Below are positions 9,026-17,093 of a stretch of 32,050 bases of DNA, one piece after another; the stretch's first letter is position 1, and the number at the start of each line of letters is the position of its first letter. Position numbers and translations under genes: made by a program. A model generated the notes under the pieces. The model searched no databases. It worked only from the letters and a program-made list of their open reading frames with translations, and was not told the origin of the DNA. The stretch spans positions 10,707-42,756 of the forward strand of contig PBEB01000065.1 in NCBI GenBank assembly GCA_002717505.1, given 5' to 3'. This DNA comes from Leptospiraceae bacterium (lineage in GTDB: Bacteria; Spirochaetota; Leptospiria; Leptospirales; Leptonemataceae).

Positions 9026-9904
9026 ATGCGTGCGAATCAATTCTCCAGGACCGCCTTAACAGTAGCGGCCGTTAGAGCCCTTGTGGTTCTGGAAAAGGAA
9101 GACGATTGTCTCAGTGACCCTATTGCATATGAGTTGTTGACCCCGGCCTGGCAAAGGGCTTTGGGGAATCGTCTTTTTCGATGGCTGGTTTTTCGAATAC
9201 GTGGAGGCCGTATGGTGCGGGGTATAACCTGTGCGGTCTTGAGTCGAAGCAAGCTTGCTGAAGATACATTGGAGGTTCTGATAAATACAGGAAATGCACA
9301 ATACATTCTATTGGGTGCCGGTCTGGATTCGTATGCCTATCGAAACCTGCAAGACACAGAGAAACTGAAAATCTTTGAAGTGGACTTTCCAGCCACTCAG
9401 GCATTGAAGCAAGCTCAAGTGTGCCGTGCAGGTCTTACTCAACCCGCAAACCTTATATATGTCCCCTGCGATTTTGAATCTGAATCACCTGCAAAGAAAC
9501 TCATAGCGCATAAACTCAATCCAGACGTCAGGAGTGTAATTGCCTGGCTGGGTATCGTACCATATCTAAGCCAGGGAGCAATTCGCAAAGTACTGGAGGA
9601 TCTGGCCAGTCTTTCAGTGGAAGGTAGCCACATTATCTTCGATTATTATGATGAGATTGTGCATACCGACCGGGCCCCCCGAGATGCGCAAAGCGTCTTG
9701 CGGGCAACTGCTGCTCATGGGGAGCCTATGATTTCATCCCACAATGCTGAGGGCATTCAATCCCTATTGAAAGATACCGGTTGGGCTATCATCAATGACT
9801 ATGATTCAGAAAGTATATCTGCCAGGTTTTTCAGCAAGGGAGGCACCTATGTACGTGAGCCCTTTAGTTTTGCCAGACTCGTCCATGCAACGCGCAGCGC
9901 ATGA
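9026..9904 (+). CDS. Class I SAM-dependent methyltransferase, TIGR00027/leucine-carboxyl-methyltransferase type
   Basis: The 292-residue protein fits the putative methyltransferase family common in actinobacteria and Leptospira. The N-terminal SRTALTVAAVRALV is the family's opening motif. LGAGLDSYAYR (96-106) is the glycine-rich SAM loop, and FEVDFPATQALK (117-128) carries the acidic ribose-binding residue of motif II followed by the family's D-x-P. Later segments WLGIVPYLS and IIFDYYD match the strand 4 and 5 regions. Members methylate small-molecule or natural-product acceptors, and the acceptor here is unknown. It is divergent from the P450 gene, so the two may act on the same hydrophobic substrate; this is inference from position. 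The ATG at 9026 has no strong ribosome binding site. Confidence 0.88.
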   Translation: MRANQFSRTALTVAAVRALVVLEKEDDCLSDPIAYELLTPAWQRALGNRLFRWLVFRIRGGRMVRGITCAVLSRSKLAEDTLEVLINTGNAQYILLGAGLDSYAYRNLQDTEKLKIFEVDFPATQALKQAQVCRAGLTQPANLIYVPCDFESESPAKKLIAHKLNPDVRSVIAWLGIVPYLSQGAIRKVLEDLASLSVEGSHIIFDYYDEIVHTDRAPRDAQSVLRATAAHGEPMISSHNAEGIQSLLKDTGWAIINDYDSESISARFFSKGGTYVREPFSFARLVHATRSA

Positions 9905-9959
9905 TCGCTGCTTTTTGGGCAGGGCCCACACCATTTTGTAGCAGGTGAAAAATAGAGAA

Positions 9960-10013
9960 AGCCGCTCTCGCGGCTCAGTTCATTCGCGACATACGTCCCG
10001 GACTCTGGAGTCC
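9960..10013. terminator. Two hairpins between convergent genes
   Basis: AGCCGC (9960-9965) and GCGGCT (9970-9975) form a perfect stem with a TCTC loop. GGACTC (10000-10005) and GAGTCC (10008-10013) form a second. They lie between the ends of the methyltransferase (9904) and the epoxide-hydrolase-like gene (10059) and may serve both strands as terminators. There is no clear T-run, so the function is inferred from position. Confidence 0.5.
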
Positions 10014-10058
10014 CGACTGACAGAAGGTTTCGCAGAAATCCGATCCGGCGAAAGCCCT

Positions 10059-10979
10059 CTATTTCTCAAGGAACTTCAACAATGCCTCATTTACAGTCTT
10101 CGACTCATCGCTGTGTGGCCAGTGTCCTGCCTCCGCGATCCGTACTACTTCCAGGTCCGGGGCCCATTCATTCGTGGGCAGGGCTGTCTCGATCCCGATT
10201 CTATCTCGCTCGCCCCAGATTAGCATACTGGGAGCCTTCACGGGTTGCACCGCGGTCTTGAGGAATTTCATCATTTGACCTGCACCGCGATAGTAGTTCA
10301 CCATGGCTGTGAGGGCCCCCGGTCGGCTCATGGCCTGCAGCCAGGCTTGCTGATCCTCCTGCGGCGGCAAGCCCCCGGCAGTATTGTGCCCGCTATAAAT
10401 ACGGCGCAGCCAACTGTAACTGCGAGCTCGGAGCAGAATCTCCGGCAGGACCGGGATCTGGAATACCAGGCCGTAATAGGTCTGGCGAAGGTGCGAAAGC
10501 GAGCCCATGGCATTGCGAAAAGCCACCGGATGCATGCCGTTCAGGGCCGCAACGCGATCCACTTTCTCGGGGTGCACCATGGCAAATAGCCATGCGATCA
10601 TGGCCCCCCAGTCGTGGCCAATCACGGTAGCCCGCTCCGCACCACAGGCCGCGATGATCCCCTCCACGTCTTCTATCAGTCGATCAATACCATAGGCTCG
10701 GACACCTCTGGGTTTATCCGAAAGATTATAACCCCGCAAATCCGGAACTACCACTCGATAGCCTGCCGCCGCAAGAACCGGGATTTGTCTGTGCCAGGCA
10801 TACCAGAATTCGGGAAACCCGTGCAACAAGACTACCAGCGGGCCGCGTCCGGCCTCGACCACGTGGAGTCGCACACCGTTCAAATCGATGTTCCGTTCGA
10901 CATAGGCAGGGCCACCTCCCGGATGGGATTCGGCAACCGATGGAGTTGGCGGAGACTTTGTTCTTCTTTGCTGTTTCAT
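10059..10979 (-). CDS. Alpha/beta hydrolase of the epoxide hydrolase type
   Basis: The 306-residue protein has the epoxide hydrolase layout. HGFPE (53-57) provides the HGxP oxyanion loop, and GHDWG (121-125) has a nucleophilic Asp123 in place of Ser. GERDR gives Asp259, and EAGHWPH gives the base His286. An Asp nucleophile in GHDWG is shared by epoxide hydrolases and some haloalkane dehalogenases; the HGFPE loop and a Tyr-rich cap (YY at 229-230) favour the epoxide enzyme. The first 25 residues are low-complexity and may not be translated as shown, but no better start is obvious. It is divergent from a WYL regulator with two shared operator-like sites, so it is probably controlled by that regulator. 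Its DNA is clearly GC-richer than the P450 region next door. Confidence 0.87.
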   Translation of the reverse strand: MKQQRRTKSPPTPSVAESHPGGGPAYVERNIDLNGVRLHVVEAGRGPLVVLLHGFPEFWYAWHRQIPVLAAAGYRVVVPDLRGYNLSDKPRGVRAYGIDRLIEDVEGIIAACGAERATVIGHDWGAMIAWLFAMVHPEKVDRVAALNGMHPVAFRNAMGSLSHLRQTYYGLVFQIPVLPEILLRARSYSWLRRIYSGHNTAGGLPPQEDQQAWLQAMSRPGALTAMVNYYRGAGQMMKFLKTAVQPVKAPSMLIWGERDRIGIETALPTNEWAPDLEVVRIAEAGHWPHSDESKTVNEALLKFLEK

Positions 10980-11000
10980 AACACTCAGTCTATAGCATAT

Positions 11001-11021
11001 ATATGTCAGCCAGTGTCATAT
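11001..11021. promoter_or_regulatory. Operator candidate, copy 1 (epoxide hydrolase side)
   Basis: ATATGTCA, five bases, then TGTCATAT. The same motif recurs at 11072-11092. It begins 22 bases upstream of the hydrolase ATG and overlaps the place where that gene's -35 would lie if the minus-strand TATAGA at 10994-10989 is its -10. Confidence 0.6.
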
Positions 11022-11071
11022 ATTGATTCGGTTTTTCACCTACCGGATGTTTTTTTATTCCTCTATTTAAA

Positions 11072-11092
11072 ATATGTCATACACTGTCATAT
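11072..11092. promoter_or_regulatory. Operator candidate, copy 2, inside WYL promoter
   Basis: ATATGTCA, five bases, then TGTCATAT, matching copy 1 at 18 of 21 positions with all differences in the central five bases. It fills the space between a possible -35 (TTAAAA, 11067-11072) and a possible -10 (TATTAT, 11090-11095) of the WYL gene, the usual position for autorepression. Centres of the two copies are 71 bases apart. Confidence 0.65.
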
Positions 11093-11110
11093 TATCTCCC
11101 AGGATGAACC

Positions 11111-12055
11111 ATGAGAGCTGACCGACTGATCGCTATATTGATGCATTTACAATCCTGCGGCCGCACCTCGGGCAGGGTGCTTGCCAAGAAGCTGGAGGTC
11201 AGCGAACGGACCATTCACCGGGACATGGAAGCATTGTCCGCGGCCGGTGTGCCGGTGTATGCGGAACGGGGTAGCACCGGAGGGTGGGAACTGAGCGAAG
11301 GATACCGTACAAATCTCACCGGTATGAAACAAGGGGAAGCCCTTTCGCTGCTGTTGAGCCATAACGGTTTCATAGCTCGGGAACTGGGTCGCCAGCAGGA
11401 TTTCGATTCCGCCATTTTGAAGCTCCTTGCCTCCATGCCTGCTGCCCTTCAGGATCAGGTCCGATCTGCACATCGCAAGATCCTTATCGATACTGCGGGC
11501 TGGGGAGAGACCAGCACCCGTCCGGAGGCGCTGGAGCCGGTCCAAGAAGCCCTGGTAGCTGAAAGGAAGCTTTCCTTTACGTATTTTGCGAAAGAGGGAA
11601 GCCGCCAGCGCACGGTGATGCCACTGGGCCTCGTTCTAAAGGGCAAAAACTGGTATCTGGTGGCGCGCTACAATCGTTCCAATAGAATCTATCGCCTGTC
11701 CCGGATGACAAATACGCGAATACTACCCGAAGCCGGGCAGATACCCGGGACATTCGATCTGGAGAGATACTGGGCCGAAAACACACGAAATCTCCTGGAG
11801 GGGTTTCCCAGGTATATAGCAAAACTCAAAGTTCGCAGAGACTGCCTGGACTGGCTGACGAGCCTGCCTTATATAGAGACCACAGAGCTTGAGCGAAAAA
11901 AAGACTGGGTCCTGTTAGAAGTAGATCTGGTAGAAGCCGACCGTGCGGTTGCCATGCTGATGCCATTTGGAATGGCCATCGAAGTGATGGAGCCACTCAG
12001 TCTGCGGCATCAAATGCGTAAGGCAGCGGAGAGAATTCGGAACCTGTACGAATAA
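11111..12055 (+). CDS. HTH-WYL (YafY-type) transcriptional regulator
   Basis: A DNA-binding regulator of 314 residues. Residues 1-60 form a winged helix of the HTH_11/DeoR type (VLAKKLEVSERTIHRDMEALSAAGVPVYAERGSTGGWEL). The middle and C-terminal parts hold the WYL domain (SFTYFAKEG, VMPLGLVLKGKNWYLVARY, IYRLSRM) and the WCX extension. WYL domains sense ligands that are often nucleic-acid-like or small molecules; the ligand here is unknown. The ATG at 11111 is preceded by AGGA with seven bases of spacing. It is divergent from an epoxide-hydrolase-like gene, and two copies of one operator-like motif lie between them, so it probably represses both that gene and itself. An intrinsic terminator follows at 12100. 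Confidence 0.9.
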   Translation: MRADRLIAILMHLQSCGRTSGRVLAKKLEVSERTIHRDMEALSAAGVPVYAERGSTGGWELSEGYRTNLTGMKQGEALSLLLSHNGFIARELGRQQDFDSAILKLLASMPAALQDQVRSAHRKILIDTAGWGETSTRPEALEPVQEALVAERKLSFTYFAKEGSRQRTVMPLGLVLKGKNWYLVARYNRSNRIYRLSRMTNTRILPEAGQIPGTFDLERYWAENTRNLLEGFPRYIAKLKVRRDCLDWLTSLPYIETTELERKKDWVLLEVDLVEADRAVAMLMPFGMAIEVMEPLSLRHQMRKAAERIRNLYE

Positions 12056-12099
12056 AGGGACAGTCCCCGCTCGGAAAGCACCGAGCGTCCGAAATAGTA

Positions 12100-12124
12100 A
12101 AAGCCACTCTGGCGGCTTTCTTAT
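12100..12124 (+). terminator. Candidate intrinsic terminator of the WYL gene
   Basis: AAAGCC (12100-12105) and GGCTTT (12114-12119) form a stem with an eight-base loop, followed by CTTAT. It lies 44 bases after the WYL stop codon. The T-run is short, so efficiency is uncertain. Confidence 0.55.
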
Positions 12125-12220
12125 TCCCAGCAAATCTTCGGCCGTCGGCTGAGAAAAGCAGTGGAGTCGCTGGCGCGACTCTCTGTTCACAGCAATTCGT
12201 TGAGCCTCCGGCTCACGAAT

Positions 12221-12237
12221 TGCTCCCCCGGTAGGAC
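12221..12237 (-). repeat. Partial duplicate of the tRNA-Asn 3' end
   Basis: Seventeen bases, TGCTCCCCCGGTAGGAC, are identical to 12334-12350, which is the 3' end of tRNA-Asn (discriminator base, acceptor strand and T-stem half) plus two flanking bases. The copy lies 97 bases beyond the mature tRNA end and abuts the longest hairpin. It resembles the footprint left beside a tRNA by integration or by loss of a neighbouring tRNA copy. Confidence 0.7.
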
Positions 12238-12335
12238 GATGTCCACGGATGGACAAGTGTCGCGGAGGCCAGGACGGCCGAGAGCGACCGAGAAGAGAGT
12301 TCTACCTTTTGTCAGGGAGTTGTAAAACGAACATG

Positions 12336-12408
12336 CTCCCCCGGTAGGACTCGAACCTACGACCAATTGATTAACAGTCAACTGCTCTACCGACTGAGCT
12401 ACAGGGGA
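12336..12408 (-). tRNA. tRNA-Asn (GTT)
   Basis: The minus strand folds as a 73-base tRNA. The 7-bp acceptor stem is TCCCCTG with CGGGGGA, the D arm contains AGCTCAG and GGTAGAGC, the anticodon loop is CTGTTAA with anticodon GTT, and the T loop is GTTCGAGTC. The discriminator base is G, and CCA is not encoded, so it must be added. Anticodon GTT reads AAC and AAT (asparagine). Confidence 0.97.
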
Positions 12409-12419
12409 GTGTCAGAGGC

Positions 12420-12448
12420 AAGATCCTGAGTATTGGCTCCTCTGTCAA
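12420..12448 (-). promoter_or_regulatory. Candidate promoter of tRNA-Asn
   Basis: On the minus strand a perfect TTGACA (12448-12443) is followed after 17 bases by GATCTT (12425-12420), 11 bases before the tRNA 5' end. The -35 is consensus; the -10 is weak. Confidence 0.5.
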
Positions 12449-12654
12449 CTCTGTCCGGGTCTGGAGGCGCGCCGCCTGAGAAATTTTTCTCCGAAGGCCT
12501 TACCAGTGGAATGTAGAGGTTGCCAACGCAGTGGGGTAGTCTCAGGCTTTCCTGGTCTCGTCTCGGTGTATCTGAAAGCCCGGATCAAAAGACATATCCC
12601 GACTGCGACTAATGATCCTGGCGGCAGGTCTCGGACTCCGCCACAGACAAGATT

Positions 12655-13389
12655 CTAGAACCCATCCACCGGCACCTCGATCGCCAGCACGGTTGCCGGA
12701 CTTTCTGCCTCCAGGTGGTACTCGCTTCTGCCAATTAGGCCCAGTCCGTCACGCTCTGCCAGTTGCTCATCTCCTATCTTCAGCTTACCTGAAATCAAGA
12801 AAAGGTAGAGTCCATTGGAAGCATCGTTCATCTTATAATCCAGCGTAGTCCCGGATTCCAGGTCTGCCATGGAGAAATAAGCATTCTGATTGATCCACAA
12901 TGTATCTTCCGATGCAGCAGGCGAAACCAAGAGCTGAAAGCGATTCTTCCTGTCGTCGCTGCGAAAAGCTTTCTGATCATATCTTGGGCTGATGTCCATC
13001 TTCTCCGGGATTACCCAGATCTGCAGAAACTTAACCGGTTCCTCATCTGAATGGTTGTACTCCGAATGAGCGATGCCTGTACCGGCAGACATGATTTGCA
13101 CGTCCCCTGTGCGAATCACTCCATCAGTGCCGGTTGTGTCTTTGTGTTCAAGAGCTCCACTTAACGGGATGCTTACGATTTCCATGTTCTCATGGGGATG
13201 CGTGGGAAATCCGGCTCCGGGTGCGACCTGATCATCGTTCAGAACGCGGAGCGCGCCAAAGTGTACCCTTTCCGCATTAAAATAGTTCCCGAAGCTAAAG
13301 GTATGCCTGCTTTGAAGCCAGCCAAAGTTAGCGCCACCTCGACTGGAAGATCGATGAAGTGTTTTCTGGACCACAGTTTCAGAATCCAT
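12655..13389 (-). CDS. Pirin family protein (bicupin)
   Basis: Pirins are metal-binding bicupins; some bacterial members have quercetin 2,3-dioxygenase activity, others regulate metabolism. Here the 244-residue form shows THPHENMEI with His64 and His66, and GIAHSE with His108 and Glu110. These correspond to the three His and one Glu that bind iron. The N-terminal SRGGANFGWLQSRHTFSFGNYF is the family opening. The open frame extends 48 codons further upstream, to 13533, into the kinase gene, but the ATG at 13389 has a good CAGGAG site six bases before it and gives the usual family length. It lies 104 bases downstream of the hybrid kinase gene on the same strand. Its cellular role is not evident from context. 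Confidence 0.9.
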   Translation of the reverse strand: MDSETVVQKTLHRSSSRGGANFGWLQSRHTFSFGNYFNAERVHFGALRVLNDDQVAPGAGFPTHPHENMEIVSIPLSGALEHKDTTGTDGVIRTGDVQIMSAGTGIAHSEYNHSDEEPVKFLQIWVIPEKMDISPRYDQKAFRSDDRKNRFQLLVSPAASEDTLWINQNAYFSMADLESGTTLDYKMNDASNGLYLFLISGKLKIGDEQLAERDGLGLIGRSEYHLEAESPATVLAIEVPVDGF

Positions 13390-13493
13390 AGTTTTCTCCT
13401 GCATGACAAATCTTGCCTCCAGAGATCGAGAGTTTCTGGCTGGGAGGATCGATTGCCGAGTACAGGAGCTTAGTGTTTCCGGAACCTGTCTGG

Positions 13494-15362
13494 TTACGCA
13501 GAAAAAATGGAATCTCTGGCCATCGCGATGCATTCAGACAACTGATGCAGATCAAATGGTTTGCTCAGAAACTGATTCATTCCCGCTGCCATGCATTCCT
13601 GTTGGGTTTCGAGAAATGCATCTGCAGTTAACGCGATGATATGAGGCTGTGCGATGGGCAGAGCCCGGATCCGTCTGGTAGTTTCCAGGCCGCCCATCCC
13701 CGGGATTCCCAGATCCATAAATATGAGGTCGGGATTATGATTTTCTACATTTTGCAATGCTTCTAGTCCAGTTTCTACTGTCTGGCACTCCAGGCCCAGA
13801 TACTCCAGAAACCTGCGAATTAACACACGATTCAATTCTGAGTCTTCCACAACCAGGATTCGCAGCCCACTTTCGGAAAAGTTCTCCGTTCGTTTTCGAG
13901 TGAAGTCTTCGGCTGCTATAGCCTCGGCAACAGGTATACAAAAGCTAAATTCACTGCCCTTTTCCATTTGGCTGCTTGCCTGAATGTCCCCTCCCATTTT
14001 CTCTACCAGGGTTTTGCAGATATGCAGTCCCAGTCCTACTCCTTCCTGGACCAGGTGCTTCCCCTGATTTCCCTGAACAAAAAGATCGAAGACCTGCTCC
14101 AGGTTCTGTTGCTCTATGCCACGACCTGTATCCTCCACAGAAACTGTAAGATCCCATTGTTTTGGCGCCCGCAATTTCGCATGAACCCGAACCAGGGTTC
14201 CACCCCTGTCAGTAAACTTCAATGCATTGTTGATTAGGTTCGAGACGATTTGTCTCAGTCGGATGGAATCCGCCTTAATGAATTCGGGTCCTCCTTCTGC
14301 CATCTCCAGCTTGAGAGTCAGTCCTTTCTCATTGAATGGTTTGCGATGCATTTCCAAAGTCTCTTCGAAATGCTTTCGCAGTGAAAAGCGGACGGGTTTC
14401 AGTTGCACCGAATCCGCTTCAAATCGAGAAACATCCAGGATATCGCTTATGAGCCGAAGCAAGCTCTTACCAGCACTTTCAATGTAATGCAGATACTGTT
14501 CCTGTTCTGCCGCGCTTACACCGTGCTGAAGGAGTTCGGCCATTCCCAGCATTCCGTGAATCGGTGTTCGGAGCTCATGGCTCATACTGGCCAGGAACAA
14601 GGATTTTGCTTTCAACGCCTCGGCCGCAGCTATTTCCGCATTCTTCTCGCGCGAAATGTCTGTATGGGTGCCGGTGAATCGAATGGGTTGTCCTTCTTCA
14701 TCCCATTCCACAATCCGTCCGCGATCCAGTATGTAGATCCATCGACCATCCCGGTGTTTCATGCGATGGACATTTTCGTAGAAATCCGTTCGGCCCTCCA
14801 TATGATTCTGAATGTCAGCGAAGCAACCGGCCAGGTCATCGGGGTGCACTCGGTCTTGCCAGCTGCTGAGTTTCATATCGATTTCTGTGATATCATATCC
14901 CAGCATTTCCGCCCAGCGTTGATCAAAATGAACAGCGTTGGTCTGCGGATTCCAGTCCCACATCCCAAGGCGAGTTCCCTCAAGAACCAGCTCCAATCTT
15001 TCTTTGCTGCGAAAAAGGGTTTCGCCTTCACGTAGATGATTCTCCAGTGAAGAGATAAGAGCTTCCCATCGGTCCTCTCCTACGGGCCGTACGTAGGCAA
15101 CAATCCAGGGGTTGCTTGCAGCGTAGCGCATCTGCAAAGTAATGGAGCGATAATTTTTGAAATCCGTGGGCCAATTCTCAATGAATTCGCTCAGGTTTTG
15201 CCAGTCGTCGTCTGTTAAAAAATCCCGGACCGAATCATCGCGAAGATGGTTCGCCAGCGGCCCTTCTTTTTCGATAACTGGCCAATCGCTTTCAAGTCTC
15301 CACTGAAATCTGGAAACAGCAGAAGCCGCAGACTTTAGATCTGTCCCGGTGGAAGGTTTCAT
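13494..15362 (-). CDS. Hybrid sensor histidine kinase with PAS and receiver domains
   Basis: A 622-residue two-component kinase with no transmembrane segment, so it is probably a cytoplasmic sensor. Residues 20-110 may be a divergent PAS-like fold. Residues 118-240 form a PAS-PAC pair (LGMWDWNPQTNAVHFDQRWAEMLGY, WIYILDRGRIVEWDEEG). The dimerisation domain carries the phosphorylated His262 in SHELRTP. The ATPase domain has an N box (NLINNALKF, 375-383), a G1 box (DTGRG, 411-415) and a G2 box (GVGLGL, 441-446). A C-terminal receiver has the phospho-acceptor Asp550 in FMDLGIPGMGG and a later conserved Lys in LSKPF. The ATG at 15362 has GGAGA five bases before it. No partner response regulator or Hpt gene is adjacent. 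Confidence 0.95.
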   Translation of the reverse strand: MKPSTGTDLKSAASAVSRFQWRLESDWPVIEKEGPLANHLRDDSVRDFLTDDDWQNLSEFIENWPTDFKNYRSITLQMRYAASNPWIVAYVRPVGEDRWEALISSLENHLREGETLFRSKERLELVLEGTRLGMWDWNPQTNAVHFDQRWAEMLGYDITEIDMKLSSWQDRVHPDDLAGCFADIQNHMEGRTDFYENVHRMKHRDGRWIYILDRGRIVEWDEEGQPIRFTGTHTDISREKNAEIAAAEALKAKSLFLASMSHELRTPIHGMLGMAELLQHGVSAAEQEQYLHYIESAGKSLLRLISDILDVSRFEADSVQLKPVRFSLRKHFEETLEMHRKPFNEKGLTLKLEMAEGGPEFIKADSIRLRQIVSNLINNALKFTDRGGTLVRVHAKLRAPKQWDLTVSVEDTGRGIEQQNLEQVFDLFVQGNQGKHLVQEGVGLGLHICKTLVEKMGGDIQASSQMEKGSEFSFCIPVAEAIAAEDFTRKRTENFSESGLRILVVEDSELNRVLIRRFLEYLGLECQTVETGLEALQNVENHNPDLIFMDLGIPGMGGLETTRRIRALPIAQPHIIALTADAFLETQQECMAAGMNQFLSKPFDLHQLSECIAMARDSIFSA

Positions 15363-15656
15363 AGATTCTCCATCGACGACCTTCTTTGTTTGGGAGCTGT
15401 TACGATCAGGTCGCCAGGGTATTTCTCAGGGGCCTGGTTTTTTTTTGCGGCCTACCCGGAAATTAGCACTCTACCAACAAAGCCAGTGGACCGGCGGACC
15501 CGGCAATTACAAAACCAGCGGATGCCAATTTCGGCGCAGAGGGTGCATTCTGGAATAGCCCTGGATTTGTCCAGGGTTCGAGGGTGGTACCCGGCTGATG
15601 GTTGCTACAGGTCCTGAGGGCAAATAGTGGAATTCCGGGATGCCTGAGACATCCCT
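15363..15656. other. Intergenic stretch with one hairpin
   Basis: It lies between the DUF3089 gene stop and the kinase start, both on the minus strand. CCCTGG (15559-15564) and CCAGGG (15571-15576) form a perfect stem with a six-base loop, about 80 bases beyond the DUF3089 stop; it may end that transcript, though no T-run follows. No clear promoter for the kinase was found. Confidence 0.35.
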
Positions 15657-16835
15657 TCAGCGGCCGTAGAGCGCCGGGTAGCGTTCCCTGTGCCTTCGGA
15701 TTCGCACATCCACATTCTTCCGGACATCCAGGTAAAACAGGTTAAAGTCCATGGGATGCAGATTCTCTTTCTGAAAATCGGATTGATAGCGTTCTATCTC
15801 CGACGCCTTAACCCAGAGCAAGGAATTCTTGCACCGGGCCTCAATGAACTGGCGGTCTATGCGAAGAAAGTCTTTTCGCATACTTCCCTGGTGCTGGTGG
15901 GCCGACGCAATGTCTTCGCCTGGTTTCCATGTTATCGGATTGATACAAACAGTGCCCTTGAGTCCTGCATTCAAATCATCGGGTCCCTGTATTTCAACAC
16001 CCCAGAGCCTGGAGTTCCAGGAGACGTAGCAGCTGGTCTGCTCCGGGGAGGTGCAGGACTTGAGTTTCTGGAATTGATCTGGTTTTATTCCCGCCCCTGG
16101 AGCGTAAGCGATGATGAATCGGGAATCCCTGCTGGCTTCGGTCACATCGAGAAAATCTTGCATCAGGCGAACTACCAGAAAAGCTCCCTGGCTGTGGCCC
16201 GCTAGAATAAAGGGCCTTCCATCGTTGTAATTTCGTAGATAGAACTGAAACGCTTCGCGGATGTCCTTGTAAGCTAGATCCAGGGCCCTTCTGCTGTTTT
16301 CTTCATTCAGATAGGCGAAGGTTCCCATGGTGGCCTGCCTGTACCTGGGAGCGAATACCCTTGCCGATCCATTGAATACAGAAGACTGTTGCACTACATC
16401 CTGCTGTGAGATGCGCGTGCTGTACTCCGCTGCATTGGCATTCCACGATTCGTCGCTCAAGTAACTGGTAGGATGCACGAAGAATACGTCTACTTCTGAA
16501 TCGGATTGTCCATCCACCAGGTTCGAATCTTCTGGAATGAAATCGGCCAGATCATTTTGATCCGGTCGGGCAGCCCAGTACCTGTCCTGAGCATAGTCTG
16601 GGGTCGGTGGATGCTGCTCTTCGTCGAATTCGTGGGATGGTCGAATCATCCATGCTACAAAAGAAAAGCATTGAAAGCAAAAGAGCAATGCCGCGCCCGA
16701 CAGAAGAAAGATCCGTTTTCTGGAAAGGTTCGCATGCAAACCTCTCTCATGTGCATCGGATGAGTATTCAATTGACGTTTTCCCTGGGCTCCTGGTGAGT
16801 ATCTCTTTCGATTTCTTGTTTGGCATGGTATGCAT
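15657..16835 (-). CDS. DUF3089-family membrane-anchored alpha/beta hydrolase
   Basis: A 392-residue protein with one N-terminal membrane segment (about 42-63, FLLSGAALLFCFQCFSFVAW), so the catalytic part is probably periplasmic or outside the inner membrane. The body shows DVFFVHPTSY (117-126), ARVFAPRYRQ, and AGHSQGAFL with the predicted nucleophile Ser215, the pattern of DUF3089 hydrolases. Family members are predicted esterases or lipases without a defined substrate. The first ATG is at 16835, and a second, three codons later at 16826, is equally possible; neither has a strong ribosome binding site. It stands between the hybrid kinase and the TetR gene and shows no overlap with either. Confidence 0.82.
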   Translation of the reverse strand: MHTMPNKKSKEILTRSPGKTSIEYSSDAHERGLHANLSRKRIFLLSGAALLFCFQCFSFVAWMIRPSHEFDEEQHPPTPDYAQDRYWAARPDQNDLADFIPEDSNLVDGQSDSEVDVFFVHPTSYLSDESWNANAAEYSTRISQQDVVQQSSVFNGSARVFAPRYRQATMGTFAYLNEENSRRALDLAYKDIREAFQFYLRNYNDGRPFILAGHSQGAFLVVRLMQDFLDVTEASRDSRFIIAYAPGAGIKPDQFQKLKSCTSPEQTSCYVSWNSRLWGVEIQGPDDLNAGLKGTVCINPITWKPGEDIASAHQHQGSMRKDFLRIDRQFIEARCKNSLLWVKASEIERYQSDFQKENLHPMDFNLFYLDVRKNVDVRIRRHRERYPALYGR

Positions 16836-17093
16836 ATCGCTCTGTTTTTTTGACTCCGATTCGGATGACTGTCCCGGGATCGATCCAGGCTTAATTCACC
16901 GGCATCCGTCTCATGGCATTCTACCGAAGTTCCTTAGATTGGCACCCACAGAATGCCTCAATGGTTCGTTCCACCATCGTGCGAACTCTCTACGAGGATT
17001 CGATCTTTCGATGAACTCTCATTCCGAAAGAGGTGAGACTCGATTCTGATTTCTGACTCTGAGCAAGATGTCAAACCCGCGAAGAGGCGTCAT

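Larger units (their letters stand above)
12056..12335. other. Cluster of six hairpins between WYL gene and tRNA-Asn
   Basis: This 280-base stretch has no credible gene and is packed with inverted repeats. CGCTCGG/CCGAGCG is at 12068-12087 and AAAGCC/GGCTTT at 12100-12119. TCGGCC/GGCTGA (one G-U pair) is at 12138-12152, and GAGTCGC/GCGACTC at 12164-12181. A 14-pair stem with one bulged T, GCAATTCG-T-TGAGCC against GGCTCACGAATTGC, is at 12192-12223. TGTCCA/TGGACA is at 12240-12255. The second is a likely terminator. The others could be transcript-end structures, a structured non-coding RNA or a repeated intergenic element. Confidence 0.6.

Noticed and set aside
10614-11114. Plus-strand open frame across the epoxide hydrolase 5' end and the divergent promoter
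   Set aside because: It is antisense to a clear enzyme gene and runs through both operators; its sequence has no domain.
13390-13533. Upstream extension of pirin into the kinase gene
   Set aside because: The extra 48 residues are absent from the pirin family and the ATG at 13389 has a much better ribosome binding site.
14403-15035. Plus-strand 210-codon frame antisense to the hybrid kinase
   Set aside because: It mirrors the kinase PAS and HisKA coding sequence in the opposite strand and has no ribosome binding site or domain.
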